From assembly GCA_016866735.1 (NCBI GenBank), contig VGLL01000055.1:1-6590 (forward strand): a stretch of DNA of 6,590 bases. Direction: 5' to 3'. The DNA comes from Candidatus Shapirobacteria bacterium (GTDB lineage Bacteria; Patescibacteriota; Microgenomatia; VGLL01). The notes beneath the pieces are model-generated. The model was given only the letters and a program-made list of their open reading frames with translations. It had not been told where the DNA came from and searched no databases. The position numbers and the translations under genes are program-made. This document shows, piece after piece, positions 1 through 4,465 of the stretch; position 1 is the first letter of the stretch, and every line of letters starts with the position of its first letter.

Positions 1-58
1 CCACGAAACTAAGCATAAAAAGGCTTAAAAGAAGGCCAATAGTTAGGTGTTTTCCCAT
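1..58 (-). CDS. 5' end of an exported or membrane protein gene (partial)
   Basis: An ATG at 58-56 on the minus strand opens a frame that runs off the left edge after 19 codons. The visible peptide begins MGKH and continues as a hydrophobic run (LTIGLLLSLFMLSFV), which looks like a Sec signal peptide or a first membrane helix. AGGA lies 5 nt before the ATG as a weak ribosome site, and a promoter-like pair sits upstream at 69-98. The family cannot be told from this fragment. The start is supported by promoter, Shine-Dalgarno remnant and hydrophobic N-terminus together. Confidence 0.55.
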   Translation of the reverse strand, partial: MGKHLTIGLLLSLFMLSFV

Positions 59-68
59 TGTATCCTAT

Positions 69-98
69 ATTTAACACTTAGTCTTTGCCCCTTGTCAA
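69..98 (-). promoter_or_regulatory. Sigma70-type promoter of the left-edge gene
   Basis: On the minus strand a perfect -35 TTGACA (98-93) is followed after 18 nt by TTAAAT (74-69), a 4/6 match to the -10 box. The ATG of the partial gene is 10 nt beyond the -10, so the 5' untranslated leader would be only a few bases. The promoter lies between the tRNA-Arg 3' end and the gene, so that gene need not depend on read-through from the tRNA. Confidence 0.45.
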
Positions 99-117
99 GT
101 ATGGGAATATAATCTTG

Positions 118-191
118 TGCCCCTACCCAGACTCGAACTGGGAATCGCCCCGTTAGGACCGGGGTGCTCTATCCAATTAAGCTACAGGGGC
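118..191 (-). tRNA. tRNA-Arg (anticodon CCU)
   Basis: A full 74-nt cloverleaf can be drawn on the minus strand. The acceptor stem is GCCCCTG with TAGGGGC (one G-U pair). The D stem is GCTT/GAGC. The anticodon stem is CCCCG/CGGGG with loop GTCCTAA, giving anticodon CCU. The T arm is CCCAG-TTCGAGT-CTGGG and the discriminator is A. CCA is not encoded (the next bases are CA), so the end must be added by a CCA-adding enzyme. It lies 45 nt downstream of the DUF192 gene on the same strand and may be co-transcribed with it. Confidence 0.95.
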
Positions 192-236
192 TCCTCGCTA
201 CGCCGAGTCAGACTTGGCTGCGCTCGGAGTAAACCA

Positions 237-722
237 CTAATATTTTACCTCATCCCCCACTTTAATTCCATTCCCCTGTGCCCAGCCGGCGTTAACTTCG
301 AGGGCCGCATTGATGGCGGCCGGCGGATAATAGCTTGGCAGCGAGGCCGCCTCTTCCAAGGGATAAGGAACATTCGGGGTCACGCCCACGACTCTTTTTT
401 CGGAAATCCAGATAATATCTATATCAAACCGCATCCCTTTCATCCAAAAAGAGTAAAAATCGCTTTTGGGAAAAAGGAAGAGCATCCCGCAGTCTTGGCA
501 AAGGGAGCTTGTCCCCGAAAGGCCTTGCGCCCGACTGGCTTGATTACTGACCACCGTCGCCGTGACTTTTTTCCCGGCAATAAGTACTGCTTTTTTGCCG
601 CCGAAACCAAGCCAAATCTGGCGCAGGGAAAAACCAATCAAAAGGGCGCCGATAACGATTAAGGCCACGGCCTGAGGATTGCGGCGCAAATTATATCCAA
701 GATCAACGCTTCTAACCCACAT
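237..722 (-). CDS. DUF192 family protein, N-terminally membrane-anchored
   Basis: This 161-residue protein has one hydrophobic segment at about residues 18-39 followed by a DUF192 domain (about 45-161). The signatures seen are RAQGLSG (64-70), CGMLFLF (78-84), FWMKGM (92-97) followed by DIDIIWI, and the C-terminal LEVNAGWAQGNGIKVGDEV (141-159). DUF192 proteins are small beta-rich domains of unknown biochemical role, usually exported or tethered outside the membrane, and their length fits here. The first ATG (722) is only 3 nt from a -10-like GATAAT (731-726), so the true start could lie slightly downstream (TTG codon 12 or GTG codon 19), still before or at the membrane helix. Family assignment is firm; function and exact start are not. 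Confidence 0.88.
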   Translation of the reverse strand: MWVRSVDLGYNLRRNPQAVALIVIGALLIGFSLRQIWLGFGGKKAVLIAGKKVTATVVSNQASRAQGLSGTSSLCQDCGMLFLFPKSDFYSFWMKGMRFDIDIIWISEKRVVGVTPNVPYPLEEAASLPSYYPPAAINAALEVNAGWAQGNGIKVGDEVKY

Positions 723-733
723 AGTATTATCCT

Positions 734-748
734 AGCAAAAAATTTGCT
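734..748. repeat. Small perfect inverted repeat between divergent units
   Basis: AGCAAA (734-739) and TTTGCT (743-748) form a 6-bp stem with an AAA loop. It lies between the start of the DUF192 gene (minus) and the -35 of the tRNA-Pro locus promoter (plus), overlapping that -35. It could be an operator or a chance A/T-rich palindrome. No run of T marks it as a terminator. Confidence 0.3.
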
Positions 749-772
749 GCCATGTAAAATCTCTGATAAAAT
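744..772 (+). promoter_or_regulatory. Promoter of the tRNA-Pro/GIY-YIG locus
   Basis: TTGCTG (744-749), a 17-nt spacer and TAAAAT (767-772) make a good sigma70-type promoter. The expected transcription start is near 779, only about 4 nt before the first base of the truncated tRNA-Pro at 783. This is the position expected for a tRNA promoter. Transcription from here would continue through the GIY-YIG gene and the downstream tRNA-Pro. Confidence 0.55.
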
Positions 773-782
773 AACATTAAAT

Positions 783-882
783 CGGGGTGTAGTGTACCGG
801 CAACACGCACGGTTCGGGCGCCGCCCAGAGGCTCCAGCCCAGAGGGCTTACGCCCGGCTGGGCTCTGCCCGGCGGGACCGAG
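783..882 (+). pseudogene. Truncated tRNA-Pro(CGG)-like gene with a 58-nt insert in the anticodon loop
   Basis: The 5' part of a tRNA-Pro is clear: acceptor strand CGGGGTG (783-789), TA, D arm GTGT-ACCGGCA-ACAC (792-806), G26, anticodon stem strand CACGG (808-812) and loop TTCGGG (813-818) with anticodon CGG. The loop is then interrupted by 58 nt (819-876). After it, A and CCGAG (877-882) complete the loop and give an anticodon 3' strand with one mismatch. No variable loop, T arm or acceptor 3' strand follows; the GIY-YIG gene starts 10 nt later. A matching acceptor 3' strand (CACCCCG) and T arm exist about 430 nt downstream at 1296-1320. As it stands this is a tRNA fragment. Whether it is a relic or a 5' exon is not decided by the sequence. 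Confidence 0.6.
819..876 (+). repeat. GC-rich hairpin inserted in a tRNA anticodon loop
   Basis: The insert folds on itself: outer CCGCC (821-825) with GGCGG (871-875), middle AGCCCAG with CTGGGCT, and inner GGGC-TTAC-GCCC. It sits between tRNA positions 37 and 38 and is bounded by a short direct repeat CGGG (815-818 and 873-876), as left by insertion or slippage. It has no group I intron core that I can see and is too short for one. A miniature mobile hairpin or a structured RNA spacer are both possible. Confidence 0.5.
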
Positions 883-891
883 AGCGAAAAT

Positions 892-1182
892 ATGAGAGGG
901 TTTGTCTATATTTTAGAAAGCCTTAAGGATCACAGGCAATACATAGGATCGACACCGAATATTCAAAGACGATTGGAAGAACATAACAGAGGATTTGTTA
1001 AATCAACAAGAAATAGAAGGCCATTAGTCTTAAAATATATTCTCGAATACAGTAGTATTGAAATGGCCGCAAAAATGGAGAAAAAATTTAAAAGAAGCCA
1101 CGACTCATTAAGACGTGAGCTGGAAATTCGGGGTGTAGCGCCACGTCAAACGTGGCAGGGGCGTTTGACGCCCCGCAGCTAG
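892..1182 (+). CDS. Small GIY-YIG endonuclease-like protein (UPF0213/YhbQ type)
   Basis: The 96-residue product is a stand-alone GIY-YIG domain. VYI (5-7) and YIG (17-19) are the family signature strands. R26/R27 fit the catalytic arginine, H31 lies in the EHN motif, and E63 in KMEKKFK is the expected metal-ligand glutamate. The family includes homing and repair nucleases; the small single-domain form is common in Patescibacteria but mostly uncharacterised. The ATG at 892 follows a purine-rich GAGAGCGAAAAT with no strong ribosome site. The gene is packed between tRNA-Pro sequences on both sides. Residues 80-96 (RGVAPRQ... to the stop) are encoded by the next tRNA-like sequence, so the C-terminal tail is not part of the conserved domain. 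A role in tRNA-targeted insertion is suggested by context only. Confidence 0.85.
   Translation: MRGFVYILESLKDHRQYIGSTPNIQRRLEEHNRGFVKSTRNRRPLVLKYILEYSSIEMAAKMEKKFKRSHDSLRRELEIRGVAPRQTWQGRLTPRS
1140..1174 (+). repeat. Two tandem hairpins with complementary loops
   Basis: GCCACG-TCAAA-CGTGGC (1140-1156) and GGGGCG-TTTGA-CGCCCC (1158-1174) are two perfect 6-bp stem-loops, one base apart. Their loops TCAAA and TTTGA are complementary. More widely, CGTCAAACG (1144-1152) and CGTTTGACG (1162-1170) are exact 9-nt reverse complements, so a single alternative helix is also possible. They occupy the D loop of the outer tRNA-like sequence and encode part of the GIY-YIG C-terminal tail. Confidence 0.6.
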
Positions 1183-1199
1183 CGCAGCCCGCCCAAATT

Positions 1200-1273
1200 C
1201 GGGGATTAGCTCAGTTTGGTAGAGCGCACGGTTCGGGACCGTGAGGCCAGCCGTTCAAGTCGGCTATCCCCGA
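1200..1273 (+). tRNA. tRNA-Pro (anticodon CGG)
   Basis: A complete 74-nt cloverleaf is visible: acceptor CGGGGAT/ATCCCCG, D arm GCTC-AGTTTGGTA-GAGC, anticodon arm CACGG-TTCGGGA-CCGTG with anticodon CGG, variable loop AGGCC, T arm AGCCG-TTCAAGT-CGGCT and discriminator A. The C1-G72 pair is typical of bacterial tRNA-Pro. CCA is not encoded (CAC follows). Its acceptor and T stems differ from those of the surrounding tRNA-Pro fragments, so it is not a simple tandem copy of them. No promoter of its own is evident; it is probably transcribed from 744-772. Confidence 0.93.
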
Positions 1274-1347
1274 CACGAATTTTTGGCGGGAGGTCGACGG
1301 TTCGAATCCGTCCACCCCGACTCTGGTGGTAAATTGTCCTTAAAACG

Positions 1348-1386
1348 GGCCGAACTATCGGGCCTTTCGAGGTTGAACCTCGAAGG
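1348..1386 (+). repeat. 39-bp repeat, copy 1 (left edge of AbiE module)
   Basis: This segment matches 4235-4273 at 32 of 39 positions in the same orientation; both share GGCCGAAYTATCG and GGTTGAACCTCGAAGG. The second half is a palindrome (CGAGGTT-G-AACCTCG). The first half forms a bulged hairpin, CCGA-ACTA-TCGG plus GG/CC. On the minus strand the copy directly abuts the abiEii stop codon and is followed by GTTTT, so it may also end that operon's transcript. Its recurrence in direct rather than inverted orientation argues that it is more than a terminator. Confidence 0.6.
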
Positions 1387-2127
1387 CTAAATAAAATTTG
1401 GCAAACGCTTAATCTCGTCGCCAAGAAAATTCACCAACTCCATTTTAAGAACTTTCCTCACTACCTGAAATTTTTCGTCCGGCAGAAGATAGTTTAAATC
1501 TTCGTCAAGCACTCTCTGCGTCAATTTCTCTTGAATAAAGCCCAAAAGCTCGCGGAGATATTTTTGCACAGGCACTCCCCTCCGTTCTTCGATTACCTCT
1601 TTTTTATAGCTAAAACCGTGTAAGAAAAAATAGTGCAGGTCGTAAAAATCTCGGCCGGCGATGGTCCGATACCTCTCGAAACGGTCAAGGGGGGCGACCA
1701 ATTTATTAGCCACCATTGTCTCCTTAGTTTGACAAATGGCATAACGGGCAATTTCGGCCAGATAAAAGGGCTGGTAATCGTTAGTTTTTAGGGTCTCGGC
1801 TAAGCTCAATTTCAGCTGATTTCTTGCTTTCTCCTCGGCCTGATAGCGAAGAATAAACTGTAAATTTTTAACTCGGCGATTTTTTAATTCAAGATCCAGG
1901 GTAGCAAAAAGGCGAAAGAGCCGTTCCTTGATTTGGTCTTTGTCAGCCAAGGCGTTTAGATCAAAATCTAAATCCAAAGAAAACCTGTCCAACCAGCCCA
2001 ACATTGAGGCGGCGCTACCGCCCTTGAAATAAAGATTTTGGGCAAGAAACTGGTCATCTAAAATGGCCGCCAAAAGGCGTAAAAGCTGAATTTTATGGAA
2101 GACATCCTGCCGCCGCAGCAAAATCAT
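1387..2127 (-). CDS. abiEii: AbiEii-family nucleotidyltransferase toxin
   Basis: The 246-residue protein has the AbiEii/DUF1814 nucleotidyltransferase signatures in order: YFKGGSAAS (33-41) with the GGS nucleotide-binding turn, RFSLDLDFD (48-56) with the metal-binding D52 and D54, ETMVANKLVA (136-145) and GRDFYDLHYFF (158-168). Family members act on cellular targets such as tRNA 3' ends in related toxins and arrest growth, for example during phage infection. I place the start at 2127: this ATG overlaps the abiEi TGA as ATGA, and a strong AAGGAGGTG lies 8-9 nt upstream. An ATG at 2169 in the same frame lacks such a site and would lie deep inside abiEi. Size and all motifs look intact. The exact target is unknown. 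Confidence 0.9.
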   Translation of the reverse strand: MILLRRQDVFHKIQLLRLLAAILDDQFLAQNLYFKGGSAASMLGWLDRFSLDLDFDLNALADKDQIKERLFRLFATLDLELKNRRVKNLQFILRYQAEEKARNQLKLSLAETLKTNDYQPFYLAEIARYAICQTKETMVANKLVAPLDRFERYRTIAGRDFYDLHYFFLHGFSYKKEVIEERRGVPVQKYLRELLGFIQEKLTQRVLDEDLNYLLPDEKFQVVRKVLKMELVNFLGDEIKRLPNFI

Positions 2128-2657
2128 CGAAAACCCACCTCCTTTTGCATTTTCCTGACTTTCTGCCAATCAATAATTTTAGGATTATCAAAGTGATAAT
2201 GAGGCTGAAAATAGAGAAGGTCGGCTACTGCTCGCTCCAGGGTCGCTATTCTGACGCCGCTCCTCTCCTCCAGTCCGGCGGGCTGATATAAAAACTCGGG
2301 CTTCATTTTCCTAACCAAGTAGTTTTGGCCTGCTAAGGTAAATTTCTTCGAGACAGAAGAAACTAGCGTCAAATAATCGCCTCCCTGAAAAATTACTCCG
2401 TCTCTGGTCAAAACTGATTCAAGGCTTAAGTAGCCGTAAACGTGAAGATGTCCTAAGCCTAACGCCACAGGATCAATCTTTTCCAGCGGCACGGTGGCAT
2501 AAAAACCTTTGTGGATTTTAAGTAAAACCCCCTTCTGGACATATCTTTTAATGGCCGTGTAAAGAGTATTCGGCTTATTGATTTTCCAAAGCAGGGCCAG
2601 GTCGTTAGTGTGAAAAAGCTTTTGTTCCTGCTTCAAAAGAACATCTATCTTGTACAT
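2124..2657 (-). CDS. abiEi: AbiEi-family antitoxin and probable autorepressor
   Basis: This 177-residue protein fits AbiEi-type antitoxins. An N-terminal winged-helix region (about 10-55) ends in GVLLKIHKGFYAT, the typical wing. GYLSLESVL (75-83) follows, and the C-terminal part contains RIATLERAVADLLYF (136-150), like the PERA-D-LY motif of this family. In the known type IV AbiE systems the antitoxin does not bind the toxin but counteracts it, and its N-terminal domain represses the operon. The ATG at 2657 lies only 8 nt after the -10 box, so the mRNA is probably leaderless, and the start codon falls inside the palindrome TGTACATTTATGTACA. It overlaps abiEii by 4 nt. The length is slightly short for the family but no motif appears lost. 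Confidence 0.85.
   Translation of the reverse strand: MYKIDVLLKQEQKLFHTNDLALLWKINKPNTLYTAIKRYVQKGVLLKIHKGFYATVPLEKIDPVALGLGHLHVYGYLSLESVLTRDGVIFQGGDYLTLVSSVSKKFTLAGQNYLVRKMKPEFLYQPAGLEERSGVRIATLERAVADLLYFQPHYHFDNPKIIDWQKVRKMQKEVGFR
2135..2146 (-). promoter_or_regulatory. Strong ribosome binding site setting the abiEii start
   Basis: On the minus strand AAAAGGAGGTGG lies inside the last codons of abiEi, about 7-9 nt before the ATG at 2127. It is close to full anti-Shine-Dalgarno complementarity. Together with the ATGA overlap it points to translational coupling and rules in favour of the shorter abiEii reading frame. Confidence 0.8.
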
Positions 2658-2694
2658 TTATGTACAGGATAAAACAATGATCGCCCTTTGTCAA
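2651..2694 (-). promoter_or_regulatory. abiE promoter with overlapping operator-like palindrome
   Basis: On the minus strand TTGACA (2694-2689), 17 nt and TATCCT (2671-2666) form the promoter. A two-fold repeat of TGTACA (2651-2656 and 2661-2666, 4 nt apart) spans the -10 edge, the expected transcription start and the abiEi ATG. A repressor bound there would block transcription start, which fits negative autoregulation by AbiEi. The operator role is inferred from position and symmetry. Confidence 0.6.
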
Positions 2695-2777
2695 GACCCC
2701 TAGAGAATTTATGCGAACGAAACCTCCCCCGCCCTCCACGGGCTAAATCAAAGCGCGCTTCGGAAGAATTTCGCCTC

Positions 2778-2806
2778 TTGACAGGCCATACAAATTCCTA
2801 TAAAAT
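2778..2806 (+). promoter_or_regulatory. Promoter of the AAA+ ATPase gene
   Basis: A perfect TTGACA (2778-2783), a 17-nt spacer and TAAAAT (2801-2806) lie directly upstream. The expected start is near 2813. This leaves about 17 nt before the ATG at 2830 or about 5 nt before the in-frame TTG at 2818. It is divergent from the abiE promoter, whose -35 is 83 bp away. Confidence 0.7.
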
Positions 2807-2829
2807 CTATCAAGTCTTTGATAGAAATT

Positions 2830-4179
2830 ATGGAAAAATATATTAAAAGGCAGGCGGAAGAGCTGATTTTGGCCAGACTGGAGGCAGGATTTATCGTCGG
2901 CCTTTTAGGGGCCAGGCAAACCGGCAAAACCACCTTGATAAAGCACTTAAGCGGCTATTTTCAGAATAAGGGTGTTTTGGCCGAGCACATTTTTTCCTTT
3001 AACCTTGATGATGTTTTACTCCGCAACGAAATCGCCGCTGATTTTTATTTCATCCGTAATCTTATCGAGCAAAAATTGGGCCGCAATCTAGGCAATCTCT
3101 CCTCCCCCATTATTCTTTTCATTGACGAGGCCCAAAAGGCACCCGATGTCTTTGAGCTGGTGAAGATTATCCATGACGATTTTGGCGATAAAGTCAAGAT
3201 TATCCTTTCCGGCTCTGCCTCTTTAGAAATCCAAAGGAAATCAGCCGAGAGCTTGGCCGGTCGGATTTCCTATGTTTATCTTTTCCCCCTTTCGATTGGC
3301 GAAATTCTCAAAGACAGATTCTCTTTGGATAAGGAAAATGGTCTTTTCGCCGGCCTGGCCAAAGGACCGGTCAGCCTTGATTCCTTACAAAAAATTCAGG
3401 CAAAGATAGGGGGAGACTTTAACCGCCGCAGAGAATTCGAGCTGATTTTTAAAACAATCATCCTGGGAGGAACCCTTCCCGCTGTCTGGCAAAAACCCAA
3501 AGAGAAAGAATTAGTCATTAAAAGCCTCGTGGAAACATATCTGGATAAAGACATTAGAAGCGTTAAAGAGGTGGGCGACGTCGAAGACTTTGGCAGGTTG
3601 GTAAATACCCTGGCCTACGAAACAGGCAAACTTTTAAATATCGCCAGCCTAAGCCGTGATTTGGGAATAGCTGTCAATACGGTCAAAAAATACCTTTCCG
3701 TTCTGAACGCCAGCTTCGTTTTGAATAAGCTCTCCCCTCTTTTGCGCCGGCCGCGGAAGAGATTCGTGAAAAGCCAAAAGGTCTATTTTTTTGATGTGGG
3801 ACTGGTCAATTTTCTTACCAAAAGACTTTTCTGGGAAAATCTTAGGGGCGAAACGGCCGGCTTCCTTTTTGAGAATCTCGTTATTAAAAGCTTCGAGGCC
3901 GACAATAAAAATAAGCCCCTGCCTTATGATATTTCCTTCTGGCGCGACTACCAGGGTCACGAAGTTGATCTTGTTATCGAAAAAGAAGAGGCGAAAATAC
4001 CGGTGGAAATAACCACGAGCGAAACTCTTGCCAAAGAAAAAATGCGCAATTTGGCCTACTTTTTCCGGGAGTTCGGCCAAGAGGAAAATTTTGGCTTCGT
4101 CGTCTACCGAGGCGAACTAAAAGAAATAAGAATCGGGAAAAATAAGGTCTTTCTTCTTCCCTGGTGGTTGTGGTGGTAG
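2830..4179 (+). CDS. AAA+ ATPase with DUF4143 C-terminal domain
   Basis: A 449-residue ATPase. The N-terminal AAA_14-type domain has Walker A GARQTGKT (27-34), Walker B LFIDEAQ (96-102) and SGSASLEI (127-134). A middle region holds GGTLPAVW (213-220) and YLDKDI (237-242). The DUF4143 part contains a helix-turn-helix-like stretch (about 268-300) and KVYFFDVGLVNFL (317-329). The end resembles a PD-(D/E)XK fold: FENLV (347-351), FWRDYQGHEVDLVIE (370-384) and PVEIT (391-395), where the usual catalytic Lys position holds Thr, so nuclease activity is doubtful. Such proteins are common, poorly understood and often lie beside defence genes. The ATG at 2830 gives a normal N-terminus; a TTG at 2818 would add four residues. 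It is divergent from abiE and enclosed with it by the 39-bp repeats. Confidence 0.88.
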   Translation: MEKYIKRQAEELILARLEAGFIVGLLGARQTGKTTLIKHLSGYFQNKGVLAEHIFSFNLDDVLLRNEIAADFYFIRNLIEQKLGRNLGNLSSPIILFIDEAQKAPDVFELVKIIHDDFGDKVKIILSGSASLEIQRKSAESLAGRISYVYLFPLSIGEILKDRFSLDKENGLFAGLAKGPVSLDSLQKIQAKIGGDFNRRREFELIFKTIILGGTLPAVWQKPKEKELVIKSLVETYLDKDIRSVKEVGDVEDFGRLVNTLAYETGKLLNIASLSRDLGIAVNTVKKYLSVLNASFVLNKLSPLLRRPRKRFVKSQKVYFFDVGLVNFLTKRLFWENLRGETAGFLFENLVIKSFEADNKNKPLPYDISFWRDYQGHEVDLVIEKEEAKIPVEITTSETLAKEKMRNLAYFFREFGQEENFGFVVYRGELKEIRIGKNKVFLLPWWLWW

Positions 4180-4234
4180 GCCTTTAAAACTCTACTGCTT
4201 TTTCGAAACCGCCGCTAATTTCATTATAGAAGAC

Positions 4235-4273
4235 GGCCGAATTATCGCTTTTCTCGGGGTTGAACCTCGAAGG
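4235..4273 (+). repeat. 39-bp repeat, copy 2 (right edge of AbiE module)
   Basis: Same orientation as the copy at 1348-1386, with 32 of 39 positions identical. The palindrome is kept as CGGGGTT-G-AACCTCG with one G-U pair, while the first hairpin is weakened to CGA-ATTA-TCG. It lies 55 nt after the ATPase stop codon. The 55-nt gap itself shows no gene. Confidence 0.6.
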
Positions 4274-4291
4274 TCAAAATAGCCCCGCTCA

Positions 4292-4318
4292 AGACCCGCC
4301 CTTGAAGTGGTCTGTTTT
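4292..4318 (+). terminator. Weak terminator-like hairpin
   Basis: AGACC (4292-4296) can pair with GGTCT (4309-4313), followed by GTTTTCTCTC. The stem is only 5 bp with a 12-nt loop, so it is a poor intrinsic terminator, but it is placed between the ATPase gene and the next promoter. Confidence 0.25.
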
Positions 4319-4323
4319 CTCTC

Positions 4324-4352
4324 TTGACGCCACAAGAAGCTTAATGTACAAT
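4324..4352 (+). promoter_or_regulatory. Promoter P1 of unit 1
   Basis: TTGACG (4324-4329), 17 nt and TACAAT (4347-4352). The -10 lies in the shared repeat but the -35 lies outside it. A transcript from here would carry about 105 nt of leader before the first unknown gene. Confidence 0.5.
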
Positions 4353-4465
4353 GGCGACACATAATTGGAAAAACCGGCAGTTTTTGCCATTGAGTATTCA
4401 AGCCCTTCTTCCATATTTGACAATCCGTGAAAAGGTGGTATAATGCCTGTTCAAGAAGGAAAAAT
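4340..4465 (+). repeat. Regulatory repeat, copy R1 (~125 bp)
   Basis: From CTTAATGTACAATGG to the ribosome site before the first unknown gene, this stretch matches 5388-5512 with 3 substitutions and a 1-nt indel. The similarity ends almost exactly at the start codon. It contains the -10 of promoter P1, all of promoter P2 (perfect consensus) and the Shine-Dalgarno AAGAAGGA. The bases CCTTCTT (4404-4410) are complementary to AAGAAGG (4453-4459). Confidence 0.92.
4417..4444 (+). promoter_or_regulatory. Promoter P2 of unit 1 (perfect consensus)
   Basis: TTGACA (4417-4422), 16 nt and TATAAT (4439-4444) match both consensus hexamers exactly. The expected start near 4451 leaves about 15 nt of leader containing AAGAAGGA, right before the ATG at 4466. 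This should be a strong promoter. Confidence 0.8.

Larger units (their letters stand above)
1129..1320 (+). pseudogene. Split tRNA-Pro-like gene enclosing another tRNA
   Basis: The two ends of a second tRNA-Pro-like cloverleaf lie 192 nt apart. The 5' part is CGGGGTG (1129-1135), TA, D stem GCGC (1138-1141), and, after an inserted double hairpin, AGCTA-GCGC (1177-1185) and CCCGC (1188-1192). The 3' part is GCGGG (1286-1290), variable loop AGGTC (1291-1295), T arm GACGG-TTCGAAT-CCGTC (1296-1312), CACCCCG (1313-1319) and A. Acceptor strands pair 7/7, anticodon strands 5/5 and D strands 4/4. Between the anticodon strands sits the complete tRNA-Pro(CGG) of 1200-1273. The outer tRNA has no proper anticodon loop of its own and its D loop lacks GG, so it is probably non-functional unless processed. 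Confidence 0.55.

Noticed and set aside
117..662. 181-codon plus-strand frame opposite the DUF192 gene
   Set aside because: It covers the antisense of tRNA-Arg and of a clear DUF192 gene; shadow frame.
744..926. 60-codon plus-strand frame before the GIY-YIG gene
   Set aside because: It reads straight through the tRNA-Pro fragment and its hairpin insert and overlaps the GIY-YIG start; no family features.
819..1182. Group I intron with a GIY-YIG homing endonuclease inside tRNA-Pro
   Set aside because: No P/Q/R/S core or P1-P10 pairing could be recognised, the 58-nt insert is only a hairpin, and the GIY-YIG gene starts after the anticodon 3' strand rather than inside the insert.
1365..1386. 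Integron attC-like or Xer-like site (GTTGAAC within the palindrome)
   Set aside because: A single GTTRRRY match inside a short palindrome lacks the paired R and L boxes of attC, no integrase is in the window, and no dif-like 28-mer is seen.
1206..1424. 72-codon minus-strand frame across the tRNA-Pro
   Set aside because: Antisense reading of tRNA-Pro and of the 39-bp repeat; no ribosome site or known domain.
4351..4443. 30-codon open frame in R1 (and 5399-5491 in R2), start MATH and end REKVV
   Set aside because: Its ATG overlaps the P1 -10 box, so P1 RNA cannot include it, it has no ribosome site, and with only three changes between copies (two of them amino-acid changing) there is no sign of coding selection. 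Its stop lies inside the P2 -10 box.
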